63,863 bases of DNA from JBHOQX01 sp042408595 (GTDB taxonomy: Bacteria > Chloroflexota > Chloroflexia > Chloroflexales > Roseiflexaceae), in NCBI GenBank assembly GCA_042408595.1, contig JBHOQX010000020.1:1-63863 (forward strand). Direction: 5' to 3'. Shown in pieces: positions 35,319 through 43,485 of this stretch; position 1 is the stretch's first letter; each line of letters opens with the position of its first letter. The notes beneath the pieces were generated by a model, which saw only the letters and a program-made list of their open reading frames with translations, made no database searches and was not told the DNA's origin. The position numbers and the translations under genes are program-made.

Positions 35319-35391
35319 CCCGGCGATCCCAGGTCGCGAGCCGCCGGCGTTGGCCTTGCACCCTTCGCCAACAGCACCACGACGCACGAAC

Positions 35392-36849
35392 ATGACCTAC
35401 ATTCTCCTCGTCACATTCCCGGTCGTCATGGGCGCGGCGTGCTTTCTGCTGCGCAAGCAGACGCTGCTGGCGATCGCCGGCGGCGTGCTGACGATGCTCG
35501 CCGAGATCGGGCTGGCGCTCCAACTCCCGACCGATTCGCCGGCCCGTCTGCTCGGCTTGACGCTCTCGATCGACTCGCTCAGCCGGCTGTTCCTGGTGCT
35601 GTTCTGCGGTATCGCGGCGCTGGCCTTCATTGTCGCGTGGCGGGTGCCGCACGGCGAGAATTTCGTGCCGATCTCGCTCCTGATGCTCGGCTTCACCGCC
35701 GCCACACTCGTGCTGATCCAGGAGCCGTATGTCGTCTCGCTCCTGCTGATCAGCGCGAGCATCAGCGCCGTGCTGGCGATCGTCGACATGCCGGCGGGCA
35801 GCTCGGCGCTGCTTGGCCGCGCATCGATCGCTGTCGGCCTGAAATACCTGATCGTGATCGTTGTGGCCGGCGTCGCGATGTATTTCGGCTTTGTCCTTGC
35901 CAGCATCTATCGTCCGGATATCGAGGTCAGCCGGGTGCCGCCGGCGCACCTGATCCTCGCACTGCTGGCCATCGGCTTCGGCATCCGCCTGGCGGTCGTG
36001 CCGTTTCACTCCTGGCTGCCGGACCTGACCGAGACAACCGCGCCGATGGTCTCGGTGATCGTGATCTCCGTCGTCAACATCACCAGCCTGCTGTTTCTGA
36101 TCAACACGTTCCAGTTCTTCCCCTTCCTGATCGACGAGAACGACCGCGGGCTGGCGGTGCTGCGGGCGCTCGGCCTGGCGACGCCGCTGCTCGGCGCGGC
36201 GCTGGCGCTGGCGCGGCCCGGCATCCGCGGCATCATCGGCTGTCTGGTGGTCTATGACGCCGGGGTGATCTTCTTCGGCCTGGCGACGATCACCCCGCTC
36301 GGGTTGGCCGGCGCCCTGTTCGATGCCTTCAACCAGACATTGATCGTGGCGCTGCTATTCCTGACGATCGGGCTGTTGGAGCGCCCGGACGGCCGACCGG
36401 CGAGCCTGGTGCGGCGCGATCTACTGTGGCGCTGGCCGGTGGCTGGAGCTGGGCTGCTGGGCGGCTGCCTGGCGCTCATCGGCCTACCACCGTTCAACGG
36501 CTTCGCCAGCAAGCTCCTGGTCTACCAGGCCGCTGCCCGTGTCGGCTGGTGGGCGCTGGCGCTGCTGTTGCTGGCGGCCGGCCTGGCGCTGCTGGCGGTT
36601 GTGCGGATGGCGCGCGCCCACCTGCTCGGGCCGTTGGACATCGACGAGCTCGCCGATGAGCCCGCGTTGCTTGGCGCGACCGAGCTCGACCGCCCACGGG
36701 AACGGCGCTACGAGCCAGAGCCGCGCGGCATGGCGCTGCTGACGATCATGCTGCTGGCCACCTGCCTCGCCATCGGCCTGTACCCACAGCCGGTCGTCGC
36801 GGCGATCGACCGGGCGATCGCTGGGCTGACATTCGTAGTGGCCCAATAA
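35392..36849 (+). CDS. Antiporter-like (NuoM/HyfF, MrpD type) membrane subunit
   Basis: A 485-residue protein with about 14 membrane segments. Family signatures are clear: SIDSLSRLFLVLFCGIAAL at the N-terminal part, VVPFHSWLPDLTETTAPMVS near residue 203, RGIIGCLVVYDAGVIFFGL and PPFNGFASKLLVY near residue 370. Glu in QEPYVVSLLL and lysines in LKYLIVI and GFASK are at family-like positions; the lysine before VPFHSW is Arg. It probably conducts ions in the hydrogenase-like complex. Start ATG at 35392. The 92 bp after it are short-word repeats, then the last subunit. Confidence 0.85.
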   Translation: MTYILLVTFPVVMGAACFLLRKQTLLAIAGGVLTMLAEIGLALQLPTDSPARLLGLTLSIDSLSRLFLVLFCGIAALAFIVAWRVPHGENFVPISLLMLGFTAATLVLIQEPYVVSLLLISASISAVLAIVDMPAGSSALLGRASIAVGLKYLIVIVVAGVAMYFGFVLASIYRPDIEVSRVPPAHLILALLAIGFGIRLAVVPFHSWLPDLTETTAPMVSVIVISVVNITSLLFLINTFQFFPFLIDENDRGLAVLRALGLATPLLGAALALARPGIRGIIGCLVVYDAGVIFFGLATITPLGLAGALFDAFNQTLIVALLFLTIGLLERPDGRPASLVRRDLLWRWPVAGAGLLGGCLALIGLPPFNGFASKLLVYQAAARVGWWALALLLLAAGLALLAVVRMARAHLLGPLDIDELADEPALLGATELDRPRERRYEPEPRGMALLTIMLLATCLAIGLYPQPVVAAIDRAIAGLTFVVAQ

Positions 36850-36909
36850 CGTGACGAATGATGAAGAATGAATTATGAATGATCCATCAGAAGGCGGCCG
36901 ATCTCCGAT

Positions 36910-36936
36910 CGGCACACGGCACACGGCACACGGCAC
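36910..36936. repeat. Heptamer tandem repeat
   Basis: CGGCACA is repeated about 3.9 times in the gap before the last membrane-subunit gene. The 50 bases before it are AATGATGAAGAATGAATTATGA-like words. Confidence 0.75.
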
Positions 36937-36941
36937 TTCAT

Positions 36942-37760
36942 ATGAGCATCATCATCGCACTCATCCTCTGTCCCGGGCTGCTGCTGGCAATCGTGCTGGG
37001 AGGCGTATTCATGTGGTTTACCTCGGGCGGCGCTGTCGCGCTCGTGCCTGGGGTTGCGCCGCTGCGGAACGCCGAGGGCCGCGCCGCGCTCGCCGGGCTG
37101 CTGCTGGCCGTCGCAGGGCTGGTGTTGTTGCCATGGCCGCTGCACCCGGCCGGGTCCTGGGAGCCGGTCGGCAACCTGGCCGCGATCTTCGCCGCGTTTG
37201 AAGGGGCCTGGCTAGTTCCGGCCGTGCCGCTCGCGCTCAGGCCGGAGGCGCGCCTGGCCCGCGCCGCCAGCCGCGAAATGCAGCTCGCTGCGGCGGGGCG
37301 CGCGGTCTGCTGGCTGGTCATCGGCGGGGGGCTGCTGCTCGGGCCGGGGCGCGCATTTGGCGGGCTGCCCGGCAGTACACTGCTGGTGCTTGGCGGGCTA
37401 GCCGCCCTGCCAGCCGCCGCGAGCGTCGGGCCGTTCGCGCCGGAGCGTAGCCTGGGGGTGGACGGCCCCGCCAGTGGACTTGACGAATCAACGACGGGTC
37501 TGCTACGCTGGACAGCAGCAGTCCGCGGGGCAGCGCTGCTGGCCGCGGTGATTCTCGCCGCGCTGCGCCCGCTGGGGCTCGCACCCGTGCCGGCGCTGGG
37601 GCTCGCCGCGGCACTCTTTCTGGTCGCTGTGGCGCTGCTGCGGCCCGTATCACTCAACCTGCCGCGCTTGACGCTGCCGGGGGGGTTGCGCTGGTGTTGG
37701 GCACGCGCGCTGCCGCTTGCGCTGGCCGGCGTGATCTACCTGGCGGCGGTGACGGCGTGA
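36942..37760 (+). CDS. Membrane subunit, NuoH/HyfC-like candidate
   Basis: A 272-residue membrane protein with about eight hydrophobic segments. Residues about 70-120 (NLAAIFAAFEGAWLVPAVPL, then REMQLAAAGRAVCW) resemble the region of NuoH and HyfC-like subunits that carries a conserved Glu in a helix near the electron-transfer arm. Overall similarity is low. It closes the five-gene unit; the ABC transporter genes follow after a word-repeat gap. If it is the NuoH counterpart, the complex has all membrane types but lacks the peripheral NuoB/ferredoxin arm in this window. Confidence 0.55.
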   Translation: MSIIIALILCPGLLLAIVLGGVFMWFTSGGAVALVPGVAPLRNAEGRAALAGLLLAVAGLVLLPWPLHPAGSWEPVGNLAAIFAAFEGAWLVPAVPLALRPEARLARAASREMQLAAAGRAVCWLVIGGGLLLGPGRAFGGLPGSTLLVLGGLAALPAAASVGPFAPERSLGVDGPASGLDESTTGLLRWTAAVRGAALLAAVILAALRPLGLAPVPALGLAAALFLVAVALLRPVSLNLPRLTLPGGLRWCWARALPLALAGVIYLAAVTA

Positions 37761-37761
37761 C

Positions 37762-37858
37762 AGTGCGGAGTGTTGCGTGCGGAGTGCTGAGTGTTGAGTT
37801 CTGGCTCCTGACCGGTTCGTGATTGCAGATCGCCTGATCGTCTGTCCATCTGGCTATG
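37762..37858. repeat. Word-like intergenic repeat
   Basis: GTGCGGAGTGTTGCGTGCGG followed by GAGTGCTGAGTGTTGAGTTC: imperfect 8-10 base words, the same style as the gaps near 12.7 and 58.0 kb. Confidence 0.5.
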
Positions 37859-37862
37859 CGCC

Positions 37863-38924
37863 ATGCTCGCGATTGAGATCGACAACCTGCACAAATCGTT
37901 CGATCGCCTCGCCGTGCTGCGCGGTGTCGACGTGCATGTGCCGACGGGGCAGGCATACGGGTTGCTCGGCCCGAACGGCGCAGGGAAGTCGACGCTGGTC
38001 AATCTCATGCTCGGCTTTCTGACGCCGGGGAAGGGCAGCGTGCGTGTTCTCGGCTCGGCGAACCTGGAGGCGACCCGCAGCCGCATCGGCTATCTGCCGG
38101 AGCGTCTGCGCTACCATCTGCGCTTTACCGCACGCGAGTACCTGCGCGCCCTCGGCCAGTTCAACGACCTGGGGGGGCGGGCGCTCAGCAGCCGCATCGA
38201 CGACCTGCTCGGCCTGGTGGAGCTGCGTGCCGCCGCCGACCGCCAACTGGCGACCTACTCCAAGGGCATGCTTCAGCGCTTCGGCATCGCACAGGCGCTG
38301 CTCTCCGATCCAGAATTGCTCCTGATCGACGAGCCGACCGCCGGGCTCGACCCGGGCGGCCAGCACGAGATGCTCGACCTGCTTGCCGATCTGAAGCGCA
38401 GCGGCCATACGATCTTCATGGCAACACATATTCTCGATGAGGCAGAGCGGCTGTGTGATACGGTCGGCGTGCTGTTCGACGGGCGCATCGCCGCGGATGT
38501 GGATGTACGGATGCTACGCGCGCCTGGCGCGCTGGTGCGCATCAGCGTGGCGGAGCTGCCGCACGCGACCGCCGAGCGGCTGCGCGCGCTCGCGCCGGCG
38601 GTGCGTTGCGACGAGCGTGAGGTGATCATCCAGCCGAACACTCCGGCGCTCCAGGCGCAGGTGCTGCGCGCGCTGATCGACGATAACGTGGCGATCATCG
38701 CGCTCGACCCGGTGAGCCGCCCGCTGGAAGAGTTGTACCTGCGCGTCGCTCGCGGCGAGGCGCCGCCCGAGACGCCTGTACCGGCACCACCGAACGGCCT
38801 GTTCGCGCCGCCCGGCCACCCGGATGCCGCGGCTGTGGCCGCGGCGCGCCCACGCGCCGGGGATACGCTGCTCCGAGAACTGCTGCGGCAGGAAGAGCAG
38901 TCGCGTGACGAGGATAGACGATGA
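37863..38924 (+). CDS. ABC transporter ATP-binding protein
   Basis: A 353-residue ABC ATPase. Seen: Walker A LLGPNGAGKSTL near residue 41, Q-loop region IGYLPER, signature YSKGMLQRFGIA, Walker B LLLIDEPTAGLDP and the switch His in MATHILDEAE. The short Q-loop (LPE) and the signature YSKGM are typical of export-type systems with separate permeases (CcmA/DrrA class). A C-terminal extension of about 130 residues ends in a Pro/Ala-rich and then charged stretch; its role is unknown. The gene overlaps the permease gene by 4 bp (ATGA), a fixed two-gene exporter. Substrate unknown. Confidence 0.9.
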   Translation: MLAIEIDNLHKSFDRLAVLRGVDVHVPTGQAYGLLGPNGAGKSTLVNLMLGFLTPGKGSVRVLGSANLEATRSRIGYLPERLRYHLRFTAREYLRALGQFNDLGGRALSSRIDDLLGLVELRAAADRQLATYSKGMLQRFGIAQALLSDPELLLIDEPTAGLDPGGQHEMLDLLADLKRSGHTIFMATHILDEAERLCDTVGVLFDGRIAADVDVRMLRAPGALVRISVAELPHATAERLRALAPAVRCDEREVIIQPNTPALQAQVLRALIDDNVAIIALDPVSRPLEELYLRVARGEAPPETPVPAPPNGLFAPPGHPDAAAVAAARPRAGDTLLRELLRQEEQSRDEDRR

Positions 38925-39682
38925 ACGCACTAATTCGCACACTGCGCTTCGTCAGCTTCACCCTCACCGAGTATGCGCGCTCCGGCCGTATCCTCGTCGA
39001 GACGCTCGTGACCCTGGCGGTGTACTACATCTTCTTTCGTCGCTGGGCCAGCCCCATGCCCCCCTCCTACTTTTTCACGACCGCCGGGCTGTTTCTGATC
39101 GCGCTGACGTTTTATACGACATCGGTGATGATGGGCCTGGGGGACCGGCCACAGGGGTATGTCGTCTTGATGCGGCGGCTCGGGCGGGCGGGCTATCTGA
39201 TCGGCTTCTACCTGGCGGCGTTGTTCGTGGAACTCGCGGCGTATGGGCTCGTCAGCCTCGGCGTCGCCTGGCTCAACCCGGTGGACGGTCTCACCCCGGG
39301 CGGCTGGCTGCTTGGCACGCTGCCGCTGGCGCTGAACGCCGCGCTGCTCGGCGCGCTCCTCACCCTGCTGGCACCGATGGTCCTGGGCTCCGGATGGCGC
39401 CTCGCCATCCTTGCGCTTGTCGCGCTGGCCTTCTCCGGCAATCTGGTGAGCGGGCAGATGCTGAGCGCGGCCTGGCCGCCGCTGGCGCAGGCGCTCAACG
39501 TGCTACGCACGATTGTCGGGACGCCGCTGCTGCCGGCGTTCGCTGGGTTCTCGCTAGCCGTGACGCGCGATTACACTGGAGTCGGCGCGGCGATCCCCGT
39601 GGCACAGCTCTCGCTGGCGTTCGGGGTGCTGGCGCTGGCGCTGTATGCCTTCGCCCGGCGGGAGATCATCTTCACCGGGTGA
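38921..39682 (+). CDS. ABC transporter permease
   Basis: A 253-residue membrane protein with about six hydrophobic segments and short loops, starting ATG 38921 inside the stop of the ATPase gene. It resembles ABC-2-type permeases in size and layout: an N-terminal amphipathic part (LRFVSFTLTEYARSGRILVE), a first hairpin, and a C-terminal helix ending FARREIIFTG. It should form the channel with the upstream ATPase. Nothing in the sequence names the substrate. Confidence 0.85.
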   Translation: MNALIRTLRFVSFTLTEYARSGRILVETLVTLAVYYIFFRRWASPMPPSYFFTTAGLFLIALTFYTTSVMMGLGDRPQGYVVLMRRLGRAGYLIGFYLAALFVELAAYGLVSLGVAWLNPVDGLTPGGWLLGTLPLALNAALLGALLTLLAPMVLGSGWRLAILALVALAFSGNLVSGQMLSAAWPPLAQALNVLRTIVGTPLLPAFAGFSLAVTRDYTGVGAAIPVAQLSLAFGVLALALYAFARREIIFTG

Positions 39683-39764
39683 TGCCCGACAGGCAGGCGG
39701 ACGGCGGCCCGGCAGCCCATATGCCAATGTCTACCTGATGTGGCCGCGAACCCCTTCCGCTGCA

Positions 39765-39773
39765 TGGTATACT
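39765..39773 (+). promoter_or_regulatory. Extended -10 promoter of the ArsR gene
   Basis: TGGTATACT at 39765-39773. The leader of more than 90 nt contains a short hairpin (CGCACC with GGTGCG) around 39801-39821. Confidence 0.55.
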
Positions 39774-39894
39774 CTCGCTACGACGATTCGCACGCGGCGC
39801 GCACCGCACGCTATGGTGCGAGGTTCAGACACTCCACGTCGCGTTTGACCCCAAGGGGAGGGCCGCAGTGGCGCTGGCCCTCGGGAGGCCAACG

Positions 39895-40224
39895 ATGACG
39901 GCAGTCGTCCGCGAGACCGAAAGCGAGCGGCTATCGCAGCTCTGCAAGGCACTCGGCCACCCCGTGCGCGTCGAAATCCTGCGCTACGTGCGGCAGCACC
40001 CGCGCTGCATCGGCAACGAGATTCTGCTTCAGCTCCCCGACCCCTGCGCCCGTGCGCAGTCCACCCTCTCGCAGCACCTGAAGGTGCTTTGCGAAGCCAA
40101 CATCATCGAGAGCGAGCACGACGGGCCGGCGGTGACCTACACCGTCAACGAAGAACAGCTCGCCTGGCTGCACGAGCGCCTGGCAGAATTTCTGGGCCAA
40201 TCGTATCCTCGTGTCACCTTGTGA
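39895..40224 (+). CDS. ArsR family transcriptional regulator
   Basis: A 109-residue winged-helix repressor. Seen: LCKALGHPVRVEILRYVRQ, the recognition helix QSTLSQHLKVLCEANIIESE and a beta-wing (GPAVTYTVNEEQLAWL). Cysteines at HPRCIGNE, PDPCARAQ and VLCEAN might form a metal or redox site, but the usual ArsR CVC motif is absent. ATG 39895 has GGGAGG 7 bases upstream; a GTG at 39868 with GGGGAGGG upstream is an alternative adding nine residues. Transcribed alone, and a copy of the dispersed element follows. Targets unknown. Confidence 0.88.
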   Translation: MTAVVRETESERLSQLCKALGHPVRVEILRYVRQHPRCIGNEILLQLPDPCARAQSTLSQHLKVLCEANIIESEHDGPAVTYTVNEEQLAWLHERLAEFLGQSYPRVTL

Positions 40225-40243
40225 GATCTCCGCGCGTCATGGA

Positions 40244-40381
40244 GACAGGACGTACGCGGTGGGTCGGTTTGGAGGGGGTTCGCCCCTCCACCCCCTCTTC
40301 GTTGGCGCGCACGCGCGCTACAGAGAACCCGTGGCAGACCGCCACACCTCCCGCGGTGCGGGCGACCGCATACGTCCTGTC
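40244..40381 (+). repeat. Dispersed intergenic element, copy B (complete, with inverted ends)
   Basis: A 138-bp element with terminal inverted repeats GACAGGACGTACGCGG (40244-40259) and CCGCATACGTCCTGTC (40366-40381), complementary in 15 of 16 positions. It contains the GGAGGGGGTTCGCCCCTCC hairpin. ATGGA directly precedes and directly follows it (40239-40243 and 40382-40386), like a 5-bp target duplication. It contains no gene, so it would be a non-autonomous (MITE-like) element. Confidence 0.7.
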
Positions 40382-40424
40382 ATGGAGACAGGAATCGAGC
40401 GAGCAGGTGACCGAGGACGGCCCG

Positions 40425-41781
40425 ATGGCTACCACAGAACGCTTCACGGAACTGATCCCGACACCGCCGGACTTCCCGATCACGTTTGCGTCCGCGGCCG
40501 ATGCGCGGCTGTTTTGGCAGCCCGATCTGGCGCGGTATCCGGCGCCGGCCCGGCCGCTCGAGTTCGCCTTCATCGAGCGGGGGGTGGAACAGGGCTTCAA
40601 CGCGGCGCTCGCCGCCTACGGCATCCCGGCGCGCGTGGCCGTTCGCCGCTTCAATACCTACGTCTACCACGCGATCGAGGTGGGCCCCCGCACGATGGCG
40701 GACGGCGACGAACTGGCCGCCGGCATCCAGCGGGCGGAGGCGGCGCTCCCTGGGCTCGGCGCGCGCTGGCGCTCATCCTTCCTGCCGGACATCGAACGCC
40801 ACCTGGCGTTCTGGCGTGGCTTCGTGGCTGCGCCGGGCACCGCTGGCGGCGCTGCTGGCGCACCTGGACGAGACGGCGATGCGGGCGGCGCGGCTGGCCG
40901 AGATTCGCGCTGCGGTCAGCATTCCCGCGTCGCTTGCGCTGGCTGGGTTCGAAACAGCCTGCCGCGCGCGTCCGGAGGGCTGCGACGCGACGGCGCTGCT
41001 GGATGGCTGCGACGAGCCGGCGCTCGCCGCGGATGCCGGGCTGCGCCGCCTTGTGCGCCACGCCCGTGTCGTGCCGTACGTGCGCGCGGCGCGCACCTGG
41101 TGCGCGCCGCACGAAGCGCTGTACGTGCTGGAGCGAAGCCAGCCGGGACGCGATTTCCTCGGCGCGCTGTACAGCTTTTTGGAGCAGTATGGGCGCGCGG
41201 GCGATCCTCCGGGGCTGCTCGCTGCACCGAGCCGGCTCGAGGACCCGGCGCCCGTGTTCCACACCCTGCGGGAGTATCTCGCACAGCCGGATGTCGACCC
41301 GGCCGCCGCGAGCGCCGCGCTGGTCGGCCGGCGGGAAGCGCAGACGCTGGAGATACGCCGCGCGCTGCGCCAGGGCCCACGTGACGTCGCCCGCGCCTTC
41401 GAGGCACGGCTGCGGGCGGCGCGCGAAGCGGCGGCGCTGCGCGGCGAGCTCGTGCACTGGCTCGACGGCCACGCGACGAACGCCGTGCGCCGGGTGTTGC
41501 TGGAGGGCGGGCGGCGGCTCTTCATCGCCGGGGCGCTCGACCATCCCGCGGACGTCTTCTATCTCACCTTCGCGGAACTGCGCGCCATCGCCGCGCAACC
41601 GGCCCGCTTCGTCCTGGATGGGCTGATCGCGGCGCGGCGCAACGAGATCGAGCACTTCCGAGCGATCACGCCAGCGCCTGCGGCCGGCACGCGGCCAGCC
41701 GCGCCGGCGAGCGGGCAATGCGCCTCTTGGCTGGGGCATGACCACACCCTCGGCATGATCCAAGCTTTGCGATTCATCTGA
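40425..41781 (+). pseudogene. PEP-utilising enzyme-like pseudogene (frameshift, C-terminal truncation)
   Basis: From ATG 40425 (MATTERFTELIPTPPDF; GAGGA upstream) the frame matches a domain of PEP synthase-like/rifampin phosphotransferase-like proteins up to LAFWRGF near 40,830. The similarity then continues one frame over (PLAALLAHLDETAMRAARLA and on) to 41781. The second part includes DVFYLTFAELRAIAA and LIAARRNEIEHFRAITPAP, which normally precede the PEP-mobile domain with its phospho-histidine. That domain is absent; the tail after PAAGTRPAAP looks random. One frameshift plus loss of the catalytic domain makes it a likely relic. A one-base sequencing error would not restore the missing domain. 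Confidence 0.6.
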
Positions 41782-41872
41782 CGGCCATATGGCCATGGCT
41801 CTCCCGCCTGAAGTCTGGCCGCCCATGGCCGCCAGGCGGCACGCCTTCGGCCTTGCCCGGGCCCATCGGGCA

Positions 41873-41881
41873 TGCTACAAT
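41873..41881 (+). promoter_or_regulatory. Extended -10 promoter of hflX
   Basis: TGCTACAAT at 41873-41881. The predicted start near 41888 puts the terminator-like hairpin at 41958-41982 in the leader. Confidence 0.5.
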
Positions 41882-41957
41882 ACCCACGAGCGGATGATCG
41901 GGCGCCGCTGCCACCGCAGTAGTTGCAACAGACGGATGAACGCCACGCAGCGGCACG

Positions 41958-41982
41958 CCCCGGCCACCAGCCGGGGTCTTTT
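41958..41982 (+). terminator. Terminator/attenuator hairpin in the hflX leader
   Basis: CCCCGGC (41958-41964), loop CACCA, GCCGGGG (41970-41976), then TCTTTT. It is a textbook intrinsic terminator, but it lies about 70 nt downstream of the hflX promoter and just before a strong GAAGGAG (41992-41998). It could attenuate hflX. Confidence 0.6.
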
Positions 41983-42046
41983 GTCACCGCCGAAGGAGAC
42001 AACCATCGAGGAGCAACTGACCCACCGCAGCGCGAATGGCAAGCGG

Positions 42047-43360
42047 ATGCACGAAACCCGCCCGCCGCGCGAGCGCGCCCTGCTGGTCGGCGCGGAGCTG
42101 ACCGGCGGCCGCAGCCCCTGGTCCGCCGAGGATTCGCTGGACGAACTGGCGCTCCTGGCCGATACCGCCGGCCTGGATGTCGTTGGGCGGACGTACCAGC
42201 GACTTAAACAACCATTCCCCAAGTTCTTCATCGGCCCCGGCAAGGTACAGGAGGTGGCCGAGCTGCGCGAGCGGCTGCACTACGACCTTGTGGTGTTCGA
42301 TGATGAACTGACCCCGGCGCAGACCCGCAATGTCGAGGATACGATCAAGGCCCCGGTGCTGGACCGCACCAGCCTGATTCTCGACATCTTCGCGCAGCAC
42401 GCCCGCACCCACGAAGGGCGCATCCAGGTCGAGCTGGCCCAGTATAAGTACCTGCTGCCGCGTCTACGCCGCCAATGGCTGCACCTGGAGCGGCAGGCCG
42501 GCAGCGGCGGCACCTCAGCCGGTGGCGTCGTCGGCCTGCGCGGCCCCGGCGAGACCCAACTCGAGCTCGACCGGCGGCTGATCGGCCGGCGCATTGCGCT
42601 GCTGGAAGCGCAAATCGACGATGTCCACCGCCAGCGCGAGCTGTACCGCGCGCGCCGCCGCGAAGCTGGGGTCCCGGTCGTCGCGCTGGTCGGCTACACC
42701 AACGCCGGCAAGAGCACGCTGCTGAACACCCTCTCCGGGGCAGGTGTGCGCGCCGAGGACCGGCTGTTCGCCACGCTCGACCCGACCACCCGCCAGGTCG
42801 CGCTGCCCGGCGGCCAGCAGATCCTGCTGACCGACACCGTCGGGTTCATCCAGAAGCTGCCGACCCAACTGGTCGCTGCCTTCCGCGCGACGCTGGAAGA
42901 GATTCGCGAGGCGACGCTCATCCTGCACGTGCTCGATATCACCCACCCGAACGCCGAGCAGCAGACGCAGACCGTGCTCGATACGCTGAAGGAGCTCGGC
43001 GCCGACCAGCGCCCCATGCTGACGGTGCTGAACAAGGTTGATCAGCTCGGCGGTGTCGACGAGGCCGAGGTCGGGCGGCTGGCCGCCGAGCTTGGCCTGC
43101 CGGACGATTATATCGCCGTGTCGGCCCGGTTCGGCTGGGGGCTGGTGGCGCTTGAGCGGCGGGTCGAAGCGGCGCTCGGCGCGCAGATGCAGCCGGCGCG
43201 GGCGCTCATCCCCTACAGCCGCAACGACCTGGTGGCGCTCTGGCGGCAGCGTGGCCTGATCGACGAGGAGCACTACCAGGCAGAGGGGACGCTGATCGCC
43301 GGGCGGGTGCCAGCAGCGCTGGTCGGCCAGCTCGCGCGCTTCGCCGTCGCCGAGCGGTAA
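42047..43360 (+). CDS. hflX: GTPase HflX
   Basis: A 437-residue ribosome-splitting/rescue GTPase. Seen: N-terminal HflX domain (RERALLVGAEL, KFFIGPGKVQEV, FDDELTPAQTRNVED, DRTSLILDIFAQHARTHEGR), then the G domain: GYTNAGKSTLLN, ATLDPTTR, DTVGFIQKLP and NKVD. The start is uncertain. ATG 42047 keeps the whole conserved part but lacks a ribosome-binding site. A strong GAAGGAG at 41992-41998 points instead to an ATC at 42005 in frame, and an ATG at 41936 lies before the hairpin. The gene is followed by a good intrinsic terminator. Confidence 0.93.
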   Translation: MHETRPPRERALLVGAELTGGRSPWSAEDSLDELALLADTAGLDVVGRTYQRLKQPFPKFFIGPGKVQEVAELRERLHYDLVVFDDELTPAQTRNVEDTIKAPVLDRTSLILDIFAQHARTHEGRIQVELAQYKYLLPRLRRQWLHLERQAGSGGTSAGGVVGLRGPGETQLELDRRLIGRRIALLEAQIDDVHRQRELYRARRREAGVPVVALVGYTNAGKSTLLNTLSGAGVRAEDRLFATLDPTTRQVALPGGQQILLTDTVGFIQKLPTQLVAAFRATLEEIREATLILHVLDITHPNAEQQTQTVLDTLKELGADQRPMLTVLNKVDQLGGVDEAEVGRLAAELGLPDDYIAVSARFGWGLVALERRVEAALGAQMQPARALIPYSRNDLVALWRQRGLIDEEHYQAEGTLIAGRVPAALVGQLARFAVAER

Positions 43361-43453
43361 GGCGCTCTGCGCGACCCGACGCACGTAGCGAGGCGCACGA
43401 CCGTTTCCTTCCCTCGCTCCTTTCATGCGATTCGTGGTTGGTTCGTCCGATAG

Positions 43454-43485
43454 CCCGTGGGCGAGATGCGCCCGCGGGTTGTTTG
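43454..43485 (+). terminator. Intrinsic terminator of hflX
   Basis: Arms 43454-43463 (CCCGTGGGCG) and 43469-43478 (CGCCCGCGGG) pair over 10 bp with one G-U, followed by TTGTTTGTT. Confidence 0.75.

Noticed and set aside
40089..41384. Single intact gene reading from the ArsR end through the PEP-utilising region
   Set aside because: The frame only joins the ArsR shadow, element DNA and the first half of the pseudogene; similarity changes frame near 40,830.
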